NCBI RefSeq assembly: GCF_000332295.1
Contig: NZ_KB235930.1
Span: 1,741,895 to 1,805,894 of the forward strand
DNA length: 64,000 nucleotides
Source: Fortiea contorta PCC 7126
GTDB taxonomy: Bacteria; Cyanobacteriota; Cyanobacteriia; Cyanobacteriales; Nostocaceae
Direction of reading: 5' to 3'
The notes under the pieces were generated by a model that saw nothing but the letters and a program-made list of their open reading frames with translations, did no database searches and was not told the origin of the DNA. The position numbers were made by a program, and so were the translations under genes. Below are positions 18,485 to 28,776 of this stretch, in pieces; position 1 is the stretch's first letter; each line of letters opens with the position of its first letter.

Positions 18485-18593
18485 AATTATCAAACAGAAT
18501 ACATGCGTCAGTCGCCAGAATTCAGCTTGGGAATTTTGTGCGACACTTCGACCAAGCTCAGTGCATCGCTGGCGGATGAATAATCGGGTTTAA

Positions 18594-18765
18594 GAGGATG
18601 TTTTAAAAGTCATGATTGATGTATCAAATATTTTTACCCCACCCTAACCCTCCCCTTATAAAGGGGAGGGAACCGGATTTTTCTTGTTTCCCCCCTTTAT
18701 AAGGGGGGACTAAGGGGGGTAACAACGTAATTAAAATCACAGCCAATCACTTTTAAAACAACCTC
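18594..18765. mobile_element. MITE-like element, 172 bp
   Basis: Terminal inverted repeats of 17 bp, GAGGATGTTTTAAAAGT at 18594-18610 and its complement at 18749-18765, match at 16 positions. TAA flanks both ends (18591-18593 and 18766-18768), which could be a target-site duplication. Inside lie two GC-rich palindromes, 18648-18670 (CCCTCCCCTT arms) and 18690-18708 (CCCCCCTT arms). There is no coding capacity, so movement would need a transposase from elsewhere. It fills most of the gap between the MFS-HEAT gene and ureC. Confidence 0.65.
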
Positions 18766-18910
18766 TAAGACCCCCACCAAATTTCCAATTTTGACTAATC
18801 CAAAAAGCTTTTGATGTTCCGCAAGACAAGGAACTCATATTCTCTTAAGCCAGGAATCTGAGGATATACTAAACTCACAACAATCGCCGTCATCCCTTTT
18901 TTCAAAAAAA

Positions 18911-20617
18911 TTAAAACAAAAAGTATCGCTGCGCCATGGGTAAAACTGTTGCTGGTTCGCAAGTTAATAATTCGCCATCAGCCCTCACTTCATAAGTTTC
19001 CGGATCTACTTCAATATGCGGTAAAGCATCATTTAGCTGCAAATCTCGCTTAGTTAATTGGCGAGTTCCAGAAACTGCAACTGCTGTTTTTTGCAAACCC
19101 AACTGTTGAGGAATTTCCCTTTTTAATGCTGCTTGAGAAACAAAAGTTAATGATGTGGCGTGGCGCGCTCCCGCAAAACTACCAAACATCGGTCGCATAT
19201 GCACTGGTTGCGGAGTGGGAATACTGGCGTTAGCGTCGCCCATCTGTGACCATGCAATCATACCACCCTTAATTACCAACTCTGGCTTGACGCCAAAAAA
19301 GGCTGGACGCCACAAACATAAATCTGCGAGTTTTCCTGCTTCCACAGACCCTACATACTGAGAAATTCCGTGAGTAATTGCTGGATTAATAGTGTATTTT
19401 GCCACATATCGCTTGGCTCGATGATTATCCGCTAACCCATCTCCCGCAAGGCTTCCACGCTGTATCTTCATTTTATGGGATGTCTGCCAAGTGCGAATTA
19501 TTACTTCTCCCACCCTACCCATGGCTTGGGAGTCGGAAGAAATCATGCTGAAAGCGCCCAAATCATGCAAAATGTCTTCAGCGGCGATGGTTTCTCGACG
19601 GATGCGGGACTCAGCAAAAGCTACATCTTCCGGAATTCCCGAATCGAGGTGGTGACAAACCATCAACATATCCAGGTGTTCTTCTAAAGTGTTGACAGTG
19701 TAAGGGCGCGTGGGGTTGGTGGAAGAAGGAAGCACATTAGCTTGTCCACAAACCTTGATAATATCTGGTGCGTGTCCTCCCCCCGCGCCTTCTGTATGGT
19801 AAGTGTGGATGGTGCGATTTTTAAAAGCCGCGATGGTGTCTTCCACGAATCCAGCTTCATTGAGGGTATCAGTATGAATAGCTACTTGCACATCATACTC
19901 ATCAGCAACAGTTAAGCTGGTATCAATTGTCGCAGGCGTCGTTCCCCAATCTTCATGCAGCTTTAAACCAATTACACCCGCTGCGATTTGTTCCACCAAT
20001 CCCTGGGGTTGACTAGCATTACCTTTACCCAAAAAACCCAAATTGACAGGAAAAGCATCAGCCGCTTGTAGCATTCGGTAAATGTTCCACGGGCCAGGAG
20101 TGCAGGTAGTAGCATTTGTACCCGTGGCGGGGCCAGTACCACCGCCAATCATGGTAGTAATTCCCGAAGCGATCGCTACTTCAATCTGCTGAGGACAAAT
20201 AAAATGAATATGGCTATCTATACCACCAGCCGTGATAATCATCCCTTCCCCGGCTAAAGCTTCAGTTCCTGGGCCAATAATAATATCTATATTGTCTTGA
20301 ATATAAGGATTTCCAGCTTTACCAATTTTAAAAATTTTGCCATCTTTAATGCCAATATCTGCTTTAACAACACCCCACCAATCGAGAATCAAAGCATTAG
20401 TAATAACTAAATCTACCGCTCCATCACTATTAGAAATAGGCGATTGTCCCATCCCATCTCTAATAACTTTCCCACCGCCAAACTTGACTTCATCGCCGTA
20501 ATTGGTGAAATCTTGTTCCACTTCGATAAATAATTCTGTGTCAGCAAGTCTGATGCGATCGCCTACTGTCGGCCCATAGGTTTCTGCGTAGGCGCGGCGT
20601 TCCATTCTGTAAGGCAT
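18911..20617 (-). CDS. ureC: urease subunit alpha
   Basis: 568 residues, the normal length. This is the catalytic subunit that hydrolyses urea to ammonia and carbamate at a two-nickel centre. Nickel ligands are present: HIHFICP near residue 137, the carbamylated lysine in [12 protein letters not shown] near 220, and histidines in [10 protein letters not shown] and THAYHTEG-like [15 protein letters not shown]. The mobile flap [20 protein letters not shown] with its catalytic His is intact. ureC lies 813 bases from ureB, with two genes on the opposite strand between them, so it probably has its own promoter. Confidence 0.97.
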   Translation of the reverse strand: MPYRMERRAYAETYGPTVGDRIRLADTELFIEVEQDFTNYGDEVKFGGGKVIRDGMGQSPISNSDGAVDLVITNALILDWWGVVKADIGIKDGKIFKIGKAGNPYIQDNIDIIIGPGTEALAGEGMIITAGGIDSHIHFICPQQIEVAIASGITTMIGGGTGPATGTNATTCTPGPWNIYRMLQAADAFPVNLGFLGKGNASQPQGLVEQIAAGVIGLKLHEDWGTTPATIDTSLTVADEYDVQVAIHTDTLNEAGFVEDTIAAFKNRTIHTYHTEGAGGGHAPDIIKVCGQANVLPSSTNPTRPYTVNTLEEHLDMLMVCHHLDSGIPEDVAFAESRIRRETIAAEDILHDLGAFSMISSDSQAMGRVGEVIIRTWQTSHKMKIQRGSLAGDGLADNHRAKRYVAKYTINPAITHGISQYVGSVEAGKLADLCLWRPAFFGVKPELVIKGGMIAWSQMGDANASIPTPQPVHMRPMFGSFAGARHATSLTFVSQAALKREIPQQLGLQKTAVAVSGTRQLTKRDLQLNDALPHIEVDPETYEVRADGELLTCEPATVLPMAQRYFLF

Positions 20618-20775
20618 AATACATTCCTTGAAACTGAGGATAGAATTGAGTTTAAACGCACTGACTCACCTTTGCGTTTACCTCCGCGTACCTTTGCGTC
20701 AAAAAATAAATATACCGTAAATCCGGATAATTTGGGTTTATCTTATAACTGAGCATTCTTAGAGGCTTTCACACA

Positions 20776-20988
20776 ATGACCCTAGCAGACTTAATTCCCA
20801 TAGCTCGCAAGCTTTCTCCATCAGAAAAGCTCAAGCTAATTCGTATCCTCGCTGAAGATTTAGACACAGTTGAAGATATTTCTCCTTTGGAACCATTCAA
20901 AACTTACGATTTACCTACTCCTTATAATAGCTTTGGGGCTGGTGCAGTATTAATGGAAGCAATAAAATCAGAGGATTCCAGTCATTAA
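20776..20988 (+). CDS. small hypothetical protein paired with a retropepsin-like protease
   Basis: 70 residues, beginning MTLADLIPIARKLSPSEKLKLIRILAED. The N-terminal helix (LSPSEKLKLIRIL) resembles the short helical starts of many cyanobacterial addiction-type antitoxins, but I do not recognise a named family. The C-terminal half is Pro/Tyr-rich and probably unstructured. It ends 5 bases before the protease gene and is likely co-transcribed with it. The pair lies inside the urease cluster on the opposite strand. A partner, inhibitor or substrate role for the protease is inference. Confidence 0.6.
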   Translation: MTLADLIPIARKLSPSEKLKLIRILAEDLDTVEDISPLEPFKTYDLPTPYNSFGAGAVLMEAIKSEDSSH

Positions 20989-20993
20989 GCTGT

Positions 20994-21398
20994 ATGCGGT
21001 TCAAGTATTCCATCACAAGTTCTACCCAAAATGAATTTGATAGCTTACCCAGAATTCCCCTGGTTTTAAGTCGAAAAAATCACAACATAGAAGCAAATGG
21101 TTTAGTTGATAGCGGTGCTACTGTCAATGTTATGCCCTATGAACTGGGGCTACAATTGGGTGAAATTTGGGACGAGCGTAAAGCTATTATTCAATTGGCG
21201 GGAAATCTTAGTAATCAACTAGCGATACCATTTCTAGCCAGGGCTGAAATTGGCAGTTTTACTCCAGTGCAGTTAGTATTTGCATGGGTAAGCAGTCTTA
21301 ATGTTCCTTTAATTCTTGGACAAACTAATTTTTTCCAGGAATTCGATGTTTGTTTTTATCGTTCCAAATTGGAGTTTGAAATTAAACCTATTCGATAA
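20994..21398 (+). CDS. retropepsin-like aspartyl protease
   Basis: 134 residues. The active-site motif is GLVDSGATVNVMP (DSGAT) near residue 38. Later features are a flap-like strand, PLILGQTNFFQEFDV near residue 103 and a beta-rich C-terminus. This matches single-domain aspartic proteases that work as dimers, like retropepsins. A substrate is not evident. It has no signal peptide. It lies 5 bases after the small 70-residue gene and converges on ureB with 32 bases between stop codons. The insertion separates ureB from ureC. Confidence 0.75.
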   Translation: MRFKYSITSSTQNEFDSLPRIPLVLSRKNHNIEANGLVDSGATVNVMPYELGLQLGEIWDERKAIIQLAGNLSNQLAIPFLARAEIGSFTPVQLVFAWVSSLNVPLILGQTNFFQEFDVCFYRSKLEFEIKPIR

Positions 21399-21430
21399 TA
21401 TTTTTTAAGAAAATAGGGAAGCAAAGGTTT

Positions 21431-21736
21431 TTAGAGGTTTCCGCTAATTTTGGCGTTGAAGCCGTAGACTTGGCGAGTACCAACTAAAGGAACTAAAGTC
21501 ACTTCTTTTTCATCACCTGGTTCAAAACGGACTGCTGTACCAGCAGGAATATCAAGGCGCGTTCCTTTCGCTTGTTCTCTATCAAATTTTAAGGCAGAAT
21601 TGACTTCATAAAAGTGAAAATGGGAACCAATTTGTATAGGGCGATCGCCTGTATTTGACACGCTCAATTTTATAGTTTTACGACCAGCATTTAGTTCTAT
21701 TTCACCTGATACTGTAATAATTTCTCCAGGAATCAT
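21431..21736 (-). CDS. ureB: urease subunit beta
   Basis: 101 residues. It begins [19 protein letters not shown] and contains the family core [15 protein letters not shown], then [18 protein letters not shown] and TRQVYGFN. It is the structural beta subunit that packs against UreC in the urease trimer. Six bases separate its start codon from the ureA stop, so ureD-ureA-ureB form one operon on the minus strand. ureC, normally next, is displaced by two inverted genes. Confidence 0.96.
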   Translation of the reverse strand: MIPGEIITVSGEIELNAGRKTIKLSVSNTGDRPIQIGSHFHFYEVNSALKFDREQAKGTRLDIPAGTAVRFEPGDEKEVTLVPLVGTRQVYGFNAKISGNL

Positions 21737-21742
21737 AATTAT

Positions 21743-22045
21743 CTAACGAATAGGATTATGTACTGTCACTAACTTTGTCCCATCAGGAAAAGTCGCCTCT
21801 ACTTGCACATCATGAATCATTTCTGGCACACCTTCCATGACATCATCTCTTGTTAATAAAGTTGTGCCATAACTCATTAATTCTGCTACTGTTTGTCCGT
21901 CTCTAGCGCCTTCCAAAATAGCAGCAGAAATATAAGCAATTGCTTCTGGATAATTCAGTTTCAAACCTCTGGTTTTACGCCTTTCTGCTAATAAAGCAGC
22001 GGTAAAAATTAATAATTTATCTTTTTCTTGTGGCGTTAGTTGCAT
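21743..22045 (-). CDS. ureA: urease subunit gamma
   Basis: 100 residues, full length. It has [23 protein letters not shown] at the start, [21 protein letters not shown] in the middle and [24 protein letters not shown] at the end, all hallmarks of the gamma subunit. It lies 34 bases after ureD and 6 bases before ureB in the same direction. Confidence 0.96.
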   Translation of the reverse strand: MQLTPQEKDKLLIFTAALLAERRKTRGLKLNYPEAIAYISAAILEGARDGQTVAELMSYGTTLLTRDDVMEGVPEMIHDVQVEATFPDGTKLVTVHNPIR

Positions 22046-22079
22046 TTTTTATCTCCCTGTTGATATCTTGGCGGTTAGT

Positions 22080-22919
22080 TCAAACCTGCCAAACTCTTGG
22101 TATGCAGTTACTGCGTTTCCAAACAGATATTCGTAGCATTTGCCACACAGCCATAAACCAGTTTCTCACCTCGGATGTGGAATCACCGCGATATCGACAC
22201 AAAAATCCATGAGTTAAAAGGGTAACACCAGTTTCTCCCTCACCGTTCCACAAGTTGCGCGCTGTTTCGACAATTTCCGCTGACACAACATCACCAACCC
22301 AAACAAATGTCCCGACTATCGGCTTTCCAGACAAGCCGTGGGGACTGTGGAAGACATCTTGATTACCGGGTAGCCATTGGCGATCAATCCATAATGGTAT
22401 ATTATGTTGCCAGATTTCGGTATGCGATCGCCATTCTCCAGAGTAAAATTTTTCACCTCTAGCAGTGCGACCAAATCGGGTAATCTCCCAGCCTAAAAAA
22501 CTAGCTCCGGTTGCTAATTCTACCCGTAAATCTTGCCGGTAAATCCCATCGTTAAATAATATTGTTTCTTGCGGGAGCCATTCTAAGCAAGCGCCAGTAT
22601 CAATTTTTAGGTTTATGGTTTGCGTAGCTGGTAAGCCGTTACTGCGATATATCTTACTAGCCGCAGCGGTGGTGATTACTGCTTGCGCGTCGGGTTGGAG
22701 ATGAATTTTAGAGGATAGGCGATCGCCTCCCACAATTCCCCCAGCAGTGTGTAAAATAATGCTGTGGCAAACTTTTTCACCCTCTGGATAAAATGGGCGT
22801 TGCACCTTCAACGGTGCTTGATGGTGATTGTAAATTAATTGAGTGGAATTGTGGCGATCGGCATAGACTAAATTAAGCTGTCCATGCCAACCTTCTGTTA
22901 TTTGAGGATTGCAGGTCAT
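22080..22919 (-). CDS. ureD: urease accessory protein UreD
   Basis: 279 residues. UreD acts with UreF and UreG to load nickel and CO2 into apo-urease. Diagnostic blocks are LHTAGGIVGGDRLS near residue 57, TTAAASKIYRS near 84 and EWLPQETILFNDG near 113. It is the first gene of ureD-ureA-ureB. The ureE, ureF and ureG helpers are not in this window. The AT-rich 110-bp gap upstream probably holds the promoter, but I see no convincing NtcA site there. Confidence 0.93.
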   Translation of the reverse strand: MTCNPQITEGWHGQLNLVYADRHNSTQLIYNHHQAPLKVQRPFYPEGEKVCHSIILHTAGGIVGGDRLSSKIHLQPDAQAVITTAAASKIYRSNGLPATQTINLKIDTGACLEWLPQETILFNDGIYRQDLRVELATGASFLGWEITRFGRTARGEKFYSGEWRSHTEIWQHNIPLWIDRQWLPGNQDVFHSPHGLSGKPIVGTFVWVGDVVSAEIVETARNLWNGEGETGVTLLTHGFLCRYRGDSTSEVRNWFMAVWQMLRISVWKRSNCIPRVWQV

Positions 22920-23028
22920 TTATAAATATTTATTTAATGCATTATTTGGGACTTTATCTGCAATTTATCATAATTTTTTAGCCAATATTACATAATCATT
23001 TAATTCCTGTTTTCTTTAATTCCCATTT

Positions 23029-23805
23029 TTATGCTGAAATCGCTGTACCAATGTATAGACTCGTGCGATAAACCATATTTATAAATCCTTGTTCATTACG
23101 AAACTGCTGATATAAATCTTGTAAATCAGCAATCACTCCCTCATATACCAAACCTTCACGAGGTAGGTAAGAAACACTCATCGCTCGTCCAATTAATCTA
23201 TCTAAATTTAATTCTTGGCGATAAACAAATGTATATTCTTTGATATTCACAAAATTAGGAGTTTTTAACAGAGGTTCTACCGACTCCATCCGCGATTCTG
23301 CTGGGTGATTGTTTGATGCTTCTCTGACTATGCGGCTATATTCTGCGGTTAAAGCATCTTTTTGATCGCGGTTATTCCACACTACAGCCAACCTCCCCGA
23401 CGGTTTTAAAATTCGGTGAAACTCCGACAAAGTTGGTTCAGGGTTAAACCAATGGAAAGCTTGAAAACAAGTTACCAAATCAACAGAATTATCAGCTAAT
23501 TGAGTAAACTCTGCTGTCCCATCACGCAACTCTACTAGAGGGTGAGATTCAGCCGCTGCTCTCATAGCTGCATTTGGTTCTATTGCGATTACATTAACTC
23601 CGCGTTCAGCTAATAAACGAGAAGAAATTCCTGTACCCGCGCCAATATCAGCAGCTATAATTGGCGAATTATTCAATCCTTCTAAGATAATGTCAATAGT
23701 TGCTGATGGATAACTGGGGCGATATTTTACATAATCTCCTGCTCTGTCAGAAAATCGATTTAGGGGATTGAGAGTGTGTAGGAGAGTTTTGACAGTTTTG
23801 CTCAT
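23029..23805 (-). CDS. class I SAM-dependent methyltransferase
   Basis: 258 residues from the ATG at 23805. Motif I is AADIGAGTGISSRLLAERG, followed by VIAIEPNAAMRAAA. The post-I motif is VDLVTCFQAFHWFNPE and LKPSGRLAVVWNNRD closes the fold. This is the Methyltransf_11 type, whose substrates range from small molecules to lipids; the FHWF motif is common in uncharacterised members. The longer frame from a TTG adds seven residues and is less likely. Monocistronic. Confidence 0.85.
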   Translation of the reverse strand: MSKTVKTLLHTLNPLNRFSDRAGDYVKYRPSYPSATIDIILEGLNNSPIIAADIGAGTGISSRLLAERGVNVIAIEPNAAMRAAAESHPLVELRDGTAEFTQLADNSVDLVTCFQAFHWFNPEPTLSEFHRILKPSGRLAVVWNNRDQKDALTAEYSRIVREASNNHPAESRMESVEPLLKTPNFVNIKEYTFVYRQELNLDRLIGRAMSVSYLPREGLVYEGVIADLQDLYQQFRNEQGFINMVYRTSLYIGTAISA

Positions 23806-23953
23806 TTGTATTGCTGTATAACGCAAAAGTCAATATTTAATATATGAGATTTAAAGTGCAGGCGATCGCTCTCTTGTCTATATATGAATTTTTATACCTG
23901 CTTTCTAGCTGCCAAAATTTAAACAAAAACAGTGTTAACTGAGTGTTGAGGAT

Positions 23954-23978
23954 GTTGGGTTGAGGAACGAAACCCAAC
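23954..23978. terminator. GTTGGGTT hairpin after the toxin gene
   Basis: Arms GTTGGGTT and AACCCAAC around a 9-base centre, just beyond the tumE-like stop codon. It is one of the common dispersed palindromes of Nostocales and may act as a 3-prime end. No T-run follows. Confidence 0.5.
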
Positions 23979-23984
23979 CTACAC

Positions 23985-24374
23985 CTAAGCATTTTGTATT
24001 TCTTCTGCAATCACGGTCAGAATTTGTAAAATACTCTTTAACTCACTGGGTTTAACAATAAACTCATCCCCCACATGAACATGATGGGGAAAGTTGGGTA
24101 AATCGGGAAAATGCTCGACATTATCCCAACGTTTTTTTAATTGAGTTTGAGTTTGATTCATCCATTGATAGCGATAACTTATAGTAAGACATTGTTCGTT
24201 TTCTATTTTAAAAAATTCAGCTACTTCTAAAAAATCTCCATTATTTAAAGTTAGTCTGGCTCGAAAATAACCTTGATCTGCTATAACTCTTTCTTTAATG
24301 ATTTCAATATTTATAATTAGTTTGTTATTGTTTAAAGATGCTTTAATTTCTGCAATATATTGCTGAGAAATCAT
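23985..24374 (-). CDS. TumE-type (DUF6516) toxin
   Basis: 129 residues. The family core is visible: KERVIADQGYFRARLTLNNGDFLEVAEFF, then YRYQWMNQTQ, then RWDNVEHFPDLPNFPHHVH, then a short helical end. This matches DUF6516/TumE proteins, the toxin half of a small type II-like toxin-antitoxin pair. Conserved WDN and FPHHVH residues suggest a nuclease-like site, but that is inference. Its ATG begins one base after the stop of the upstream partner, showing tight coupling. Confidence 0.7.
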   Translation of the reverse strand: MISQQYIAEIKASLNNNKLIINIEIIKERVIADQGYFRARLTLNNGDFLEVAEFFKIENEQCLTISYRYQWMNQTQTQLKKRWDNVEHFPDLPNFPHHVHVGDEFIVKPSELKSILQILTVIAEEIQNA

Positions 24375-24375
24375 A

Positions 24376-24696
24376 TTAGAGTTGGGATTTAAGAATATTT
24401 AAGCGCTCTTGTAACGAACACCACATTTGATAAAAGGCACTCCATTCAACGAAGTTTATTTCATCTCCTAGCTTACCGCCTTTAAATTGTTGATAGAATT
24501 GTTCAGAGGATAAGTGATATTCTTGTTCAAAAGTTTGTAAATCAATTTCTATTTCTTGAATTTGTTGTTCAATACTATTAATTTCTTCAATAAGAATATT
24601 TCTCAAAGCTAGAACAAATTTGTCACTATAGGCTCCTTGTTTAGAAAGAGTTTCTAGCACTTGTAATTGATTGAGTATTTTTTCTTGAGTTGTCAT
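24376..24696 (-). CDS. antitoxin partner of TumE-type toxin
   Basis: 106 residues, mostly helical and acidic, with a coiled-coil stretch (EEINSIEQQIQEIEIDLQTF). The family mark is FKGGKLGDEINFVEWSAFYQMW near the end, a pattern typical of the gene that precedes TumE-like toxins. It is upstream of the toxin and its stop is separated from the toxin start by one base. Antitoxin function is by association. The promoter should lie in the short AT-rich gap towards groEL. Confidence 0.65.
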   Translation of the reverse strand: MTTQEKILNQLQVLETLSKQGAYSDKFVLALRNILIEEINSIEQQIQEIEIDLQTFEQEYHLSSEQFYQQFKGGKLGDEINFVEWSAFYQMWCSLQERLNILKSQL

Positions 24697-24783
24697 CTCA
24701 GGTTTTAATTTTTAATTTTTAATATAATATTTACTGATGATATTATATGATATCTGTTTTCTTCTGTGCAGTTTGCTAGTCAC

Positions 24784-24822
24784 AAAAAAACAGCCGCCTC
24801 CACAAAGAAAGCAGCTGTTTTT
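24784..24822 (-). terminator. intrinsic terminator of groESL
   Basis: Inverted repeat AAAACAGC(T)GC / GC(G)GCTGTT reading on the minus strand with a 13-base loop, followed by seven T. It lies 20 bases after the groEL stop codon and isolates the operon from the toxin-antitoxin pair. Confidence 0.85.
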
Positions 24823-24843
24823 AATTTACGTGACTAAAAAGTA

Positions 24844-26511
<1,668 letters not shown>

Positions 26512-26535
26512 TCATTGGCTAATCACCAATAACGA

Positions 26536-26847
26536 CTACGCAACGACTGCTAAAATGTCTTTTTCAGAAAGGAGAACATATTCTTCTGTACCCAGCTTGA
26601 CATCAGTACCAGCGTACTTGGAGTACAGCACTTTGTCGCCCACTTTAATTTCCAATTCTTGACGAGAACCGTCATCGTTACGCTTACCAGGGCCAAGGGC
26701 GACTACTTCCCCTACCTGGGGCTTTTCCTTGGCTGTGTCAGGTAAATACAAACCACCTGCGGTCTTCTCTTCAGAGGCGCTCACTTTCACAAAAACGCGA
26801 TCACCTAGAGGTTTAACTGTAGAAACGCTTAGAGATACGGCTGCCAT
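26536..26847 (-). CDS. groES: co-chaperonin GroES
   Basis: 103 residues. The 10-kDa lid of the GroEL chamber. [33 protein letters not shown] contains the mobile loop, and [28 protein letters not shown] closes the protein. First gene of groESL, with its ATG 18 bases downstream of the CIRCE element. Confidence 0.97.
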   Translation of the reverse strand: MAAVSLSVSTVKPLGDRVFVKVSASEEKTAGGLYLPDTAKEKPQVGEVVALGPGKRNDDGSRQELEIKVGDKVLYSKYAGTDVKLGTEEYVLLSEKDILAVVA

Positions 26848-26865
26848 AAAAATTTTTCTCCAGAG

Positions 26866-26892
26866 TTAGCACTCTCGACTCCTGAGTGCTAA
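26866..26892 (-). promoter_or_regulatory. CIRCE operator (HrcA site)
   Basis: Perfect TTAGCACTC - 9 bases - GAGTGCTAA, the canonical CIRCE inverted repeat bound by the HrcA repressor. It lies in the groES leader. Confidence 0.97.
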
Positions 26893-26931
26893 TTTACCGA
26901 AATAAACCAGCCAATGGCAACAATTTTCGGT

Positions 26932-26947
26932 GTACGGGTTCCCGAAC
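26932..26947 (-). promoter_or_regulatory. K-box of groESL
   Basis: On the minus strand the sequence is GTTCGGGAACCCGTAC, which fits the published cyanobacterial K-box GTTCGG-NNAN-CCNNAC at every fixed position. The K-box gives light- and heat-responsive groESL expression. It lies 40 bases upstream of CIRCE. Confidence 0.85.
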
Positions 26948-27145
26948 TCCGTAAGGACAGACCTACTTAAGAACAAATACTTAATTATTCCGGTTCTTCA
27001 GGTTCTGTTCCATAACTTACGAATATTTTTATAGGGGTGTGGGGCTAGGGAACAGGAAGTGTGGGAGGAAGGGGAAGTGTGGGAGGTGTGGGAGGTGTGG
27101 GAGGAAGGAGAAGATCAAAAGCGTAAACATAAGTTCTTGTTCTCT

Positions 27146-27201
27146 CCCCATCACCCCATCACCCCATCACCCCATCACCCCATCACCCCATCACCCCATC
27201 A
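27146..27201. repeat. octamer array: seven CCCCATCA units
   Basis: Seven exact 8-bp CCCCATCA copies followed by degenerate units to about 27230; G-rich GTGGGAGG-type repeats precede it at 27058-27110. The complementary strand has GGGG runs every 8 bases and could form a G-quadruplex. Same motif family as 2428-2548. Confidence 0.9.
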
Positions 27202-27294
27202 CTCCACACTCCCCATCTCCCCTCACCCCTTCTTAATTAACTTTATTTGCAAACCTGGGAAATTGTTATAGAACTGTAATCAGGGAACCGCTAG

Positions 27295-27863
27295 ATGAGT
27301 AACAATACACTGACCCAGACCAACCATCTCATCCCCAAAGCCACTAGATACCTGGACAATCAAGCCCTCAGTAATTTTGTGGTGATTCTGGGTTGGGCAA
27401 AAATTCAGCAACAGATTTTTATTTGTGCCGACTAGACAATTACTAACTGCTGCTCAAAACAAGCTAGTCTGGAATCCTGGGACTACTTCCAAAAGTGACT
27501 GCGAGAAGTTAAAAATTGACCAGTCGCCAATAATGTTGTCCCTGTTGCATCTTGAAAACCCAGTTCAATTGCTTGCTAGTTTGTTGTTCTAGATCGATAA
27601 TGGTGGTTTACCCGGATGGTGTCTGGTATCGCCAAGCAAGCCCAGAAATTATTGAGCGGCTCATCCAAGAACACTTGATAGGCATAATGGTTGTTGGAAA
27701 ATATGCGTTTTCAACCCATCGTTTGCCAAAAACTTCTGAGCTTGCTTGTGAACATTTGTATAAAGACTTAACATCCAAAGGATATTGTGAAGCAGTGAGA
27801 GTTTTGAAGCGGTGGTTGGTTTTGAGCTGGGGTCATCTTAAGCCAATACTTACTTGTGAATAG
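27295..27863 (+). pseudogene. decayed (2Fe-2S) ferredoxin-domain gene
   Basis: From an ATG at 27295 the frame reads to QQQIFICAD and then hits TAG, where relatives have ADQT. Continuing in that frame gives TNCCSKQASLESWDYFQK, two further TGA stops and later stops. A shift of frame near 27540 then gives KTQFNCLLVC and VVYPDGVWYR, IIERLIQEHLIG and YAFSTHRLP. In order these are the parts of the cyanobacterial thioredoxin-like (2Fe-2S) ferredoxin domain (CADQT...CC, NCLRVC, VYPDGVWY). At least three stops and one frameshift separate them, so the gene is dead. The last ~45 codons have no recognised homology. Confidence 0.75.
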
Positions 27864-28098
27864 AAAGGATTATTATTTAATCAGTGTTTTTTCACCCACC
27901 CCTTTCAAAGCGTTATATAATAACGCATTATCATCACTACTTCTCTACGTATCCTCACTGGACTTTTGCAAAAAATTTGGTAGTCTGCCAAAAGTGATCA
28001 TCACTTGTGAGACTCACCTCCAGCAAGAGTAAGTTAAGTGAGAAGGCAAGACAACATCTCCAACAATCCACCATAGAGGATAACTATTCAAGACCTTG

Positions 28099-28776
28099 AT
28101 GGATCGAAGCGCGACAAGTGCCACTGCTATGAAAGAACCCAGCATGAAAGATCACAAACGACTCCTACTGATTGATGATGACCCTAACCTCATCTTGCTG
28201 GTGAAGGATTACTTAGAATTCCGGGGATATGAAGTCATCACCGCTGAAAACGGACGTGAGGCTCTGGAAATTTTAGAGCAAGATGTCCCAGATATGATTA
28301 TCTGCGATGTGATGATGCCGGAAATGGACGGATATACTTTTGTGGAACAAGTCCGGCAAAATGAACGCACAGGCTGGATTCCCGTTCTTTTCCTTTCAGC
28401 TAAGGGACAAAGCGCAGACCGAGTTAAGGGTCTGAATAAAGGTGCTGATGTATATATGGTCAAGCCCTTTGAACCAGAAGAACTCGTAGCGCAAGTAGAA
28501 TCTTCTCTGAAACAAACTATCCGTTGGAAAGAACACCAAGCAAAAGGAGGCGAAAACGGTTCCCGTATCCAGGTTCCCTTTGATGTACAGTTGACTCCAA
28601 CCGAACTGAAAGTAGTGCAGTTTGTGGCTAGGGGTTTAGCTAACCGAGAAATCGCTGAAGAACTAAATGTTAGTCAGCGGACTGTTGAAAGCCATGTATC
28701 TAATATGTTAGGAAAAACTAACCTACACAACCGTACTGAATTAGCGCGGTGGGCGATTGAAAATCAAATGGCATAA
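28099..28776 (+). CDS. rre1: response regulator Rre1 / Ycf29 (NarL family)
   Basis: 225 residues from the ATG at 28099. The receiver (LLLIDDDPNLILLV, Asp70 in IICDVMMPEMDGYTF, Lys in VYMVKPFEPEEL) is followed by a LuxR-type helix-turn-helix (LTPTELKVVQFVARGLANREIAEELNVS..VESHVSNML, residues ~160-225). The sequence is very close to the Ycf29/Rre1 line (Synechocystis Slr1783), which works with the kinase Hik34 in heat, salt and hyperosmotic responses. It lies 1.2 kb from groESL, a typical heat-shock target. A GAGGA motif sits ~20 bases before the start; later ATGs are possible. Confidence 0.85.
   Translation: MDRSATSATAMKEPSMKDHKRLLLIDDDPNLILLVKDYLEFRGYEVITAENGREALEILEQDVPDMIICDVMMPEMDGYTFVEQVRQNERTGWIPVLFLSAKGQSADRVKGLNKGADVYMVKPFEPEELVAQVESSLKQTIRWKEHQAKGGENGSRIQVPFDVQLTPTELKVVQFVARGLANREIAEELNVSQRTVESHVSNMLGKTNLHNRTELARWAIENQMA

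Noticed and set aside
27039-27271. Two frames through the CCCCATCA array
   Set aside because: Low-complexity repeat translation, no start signal.
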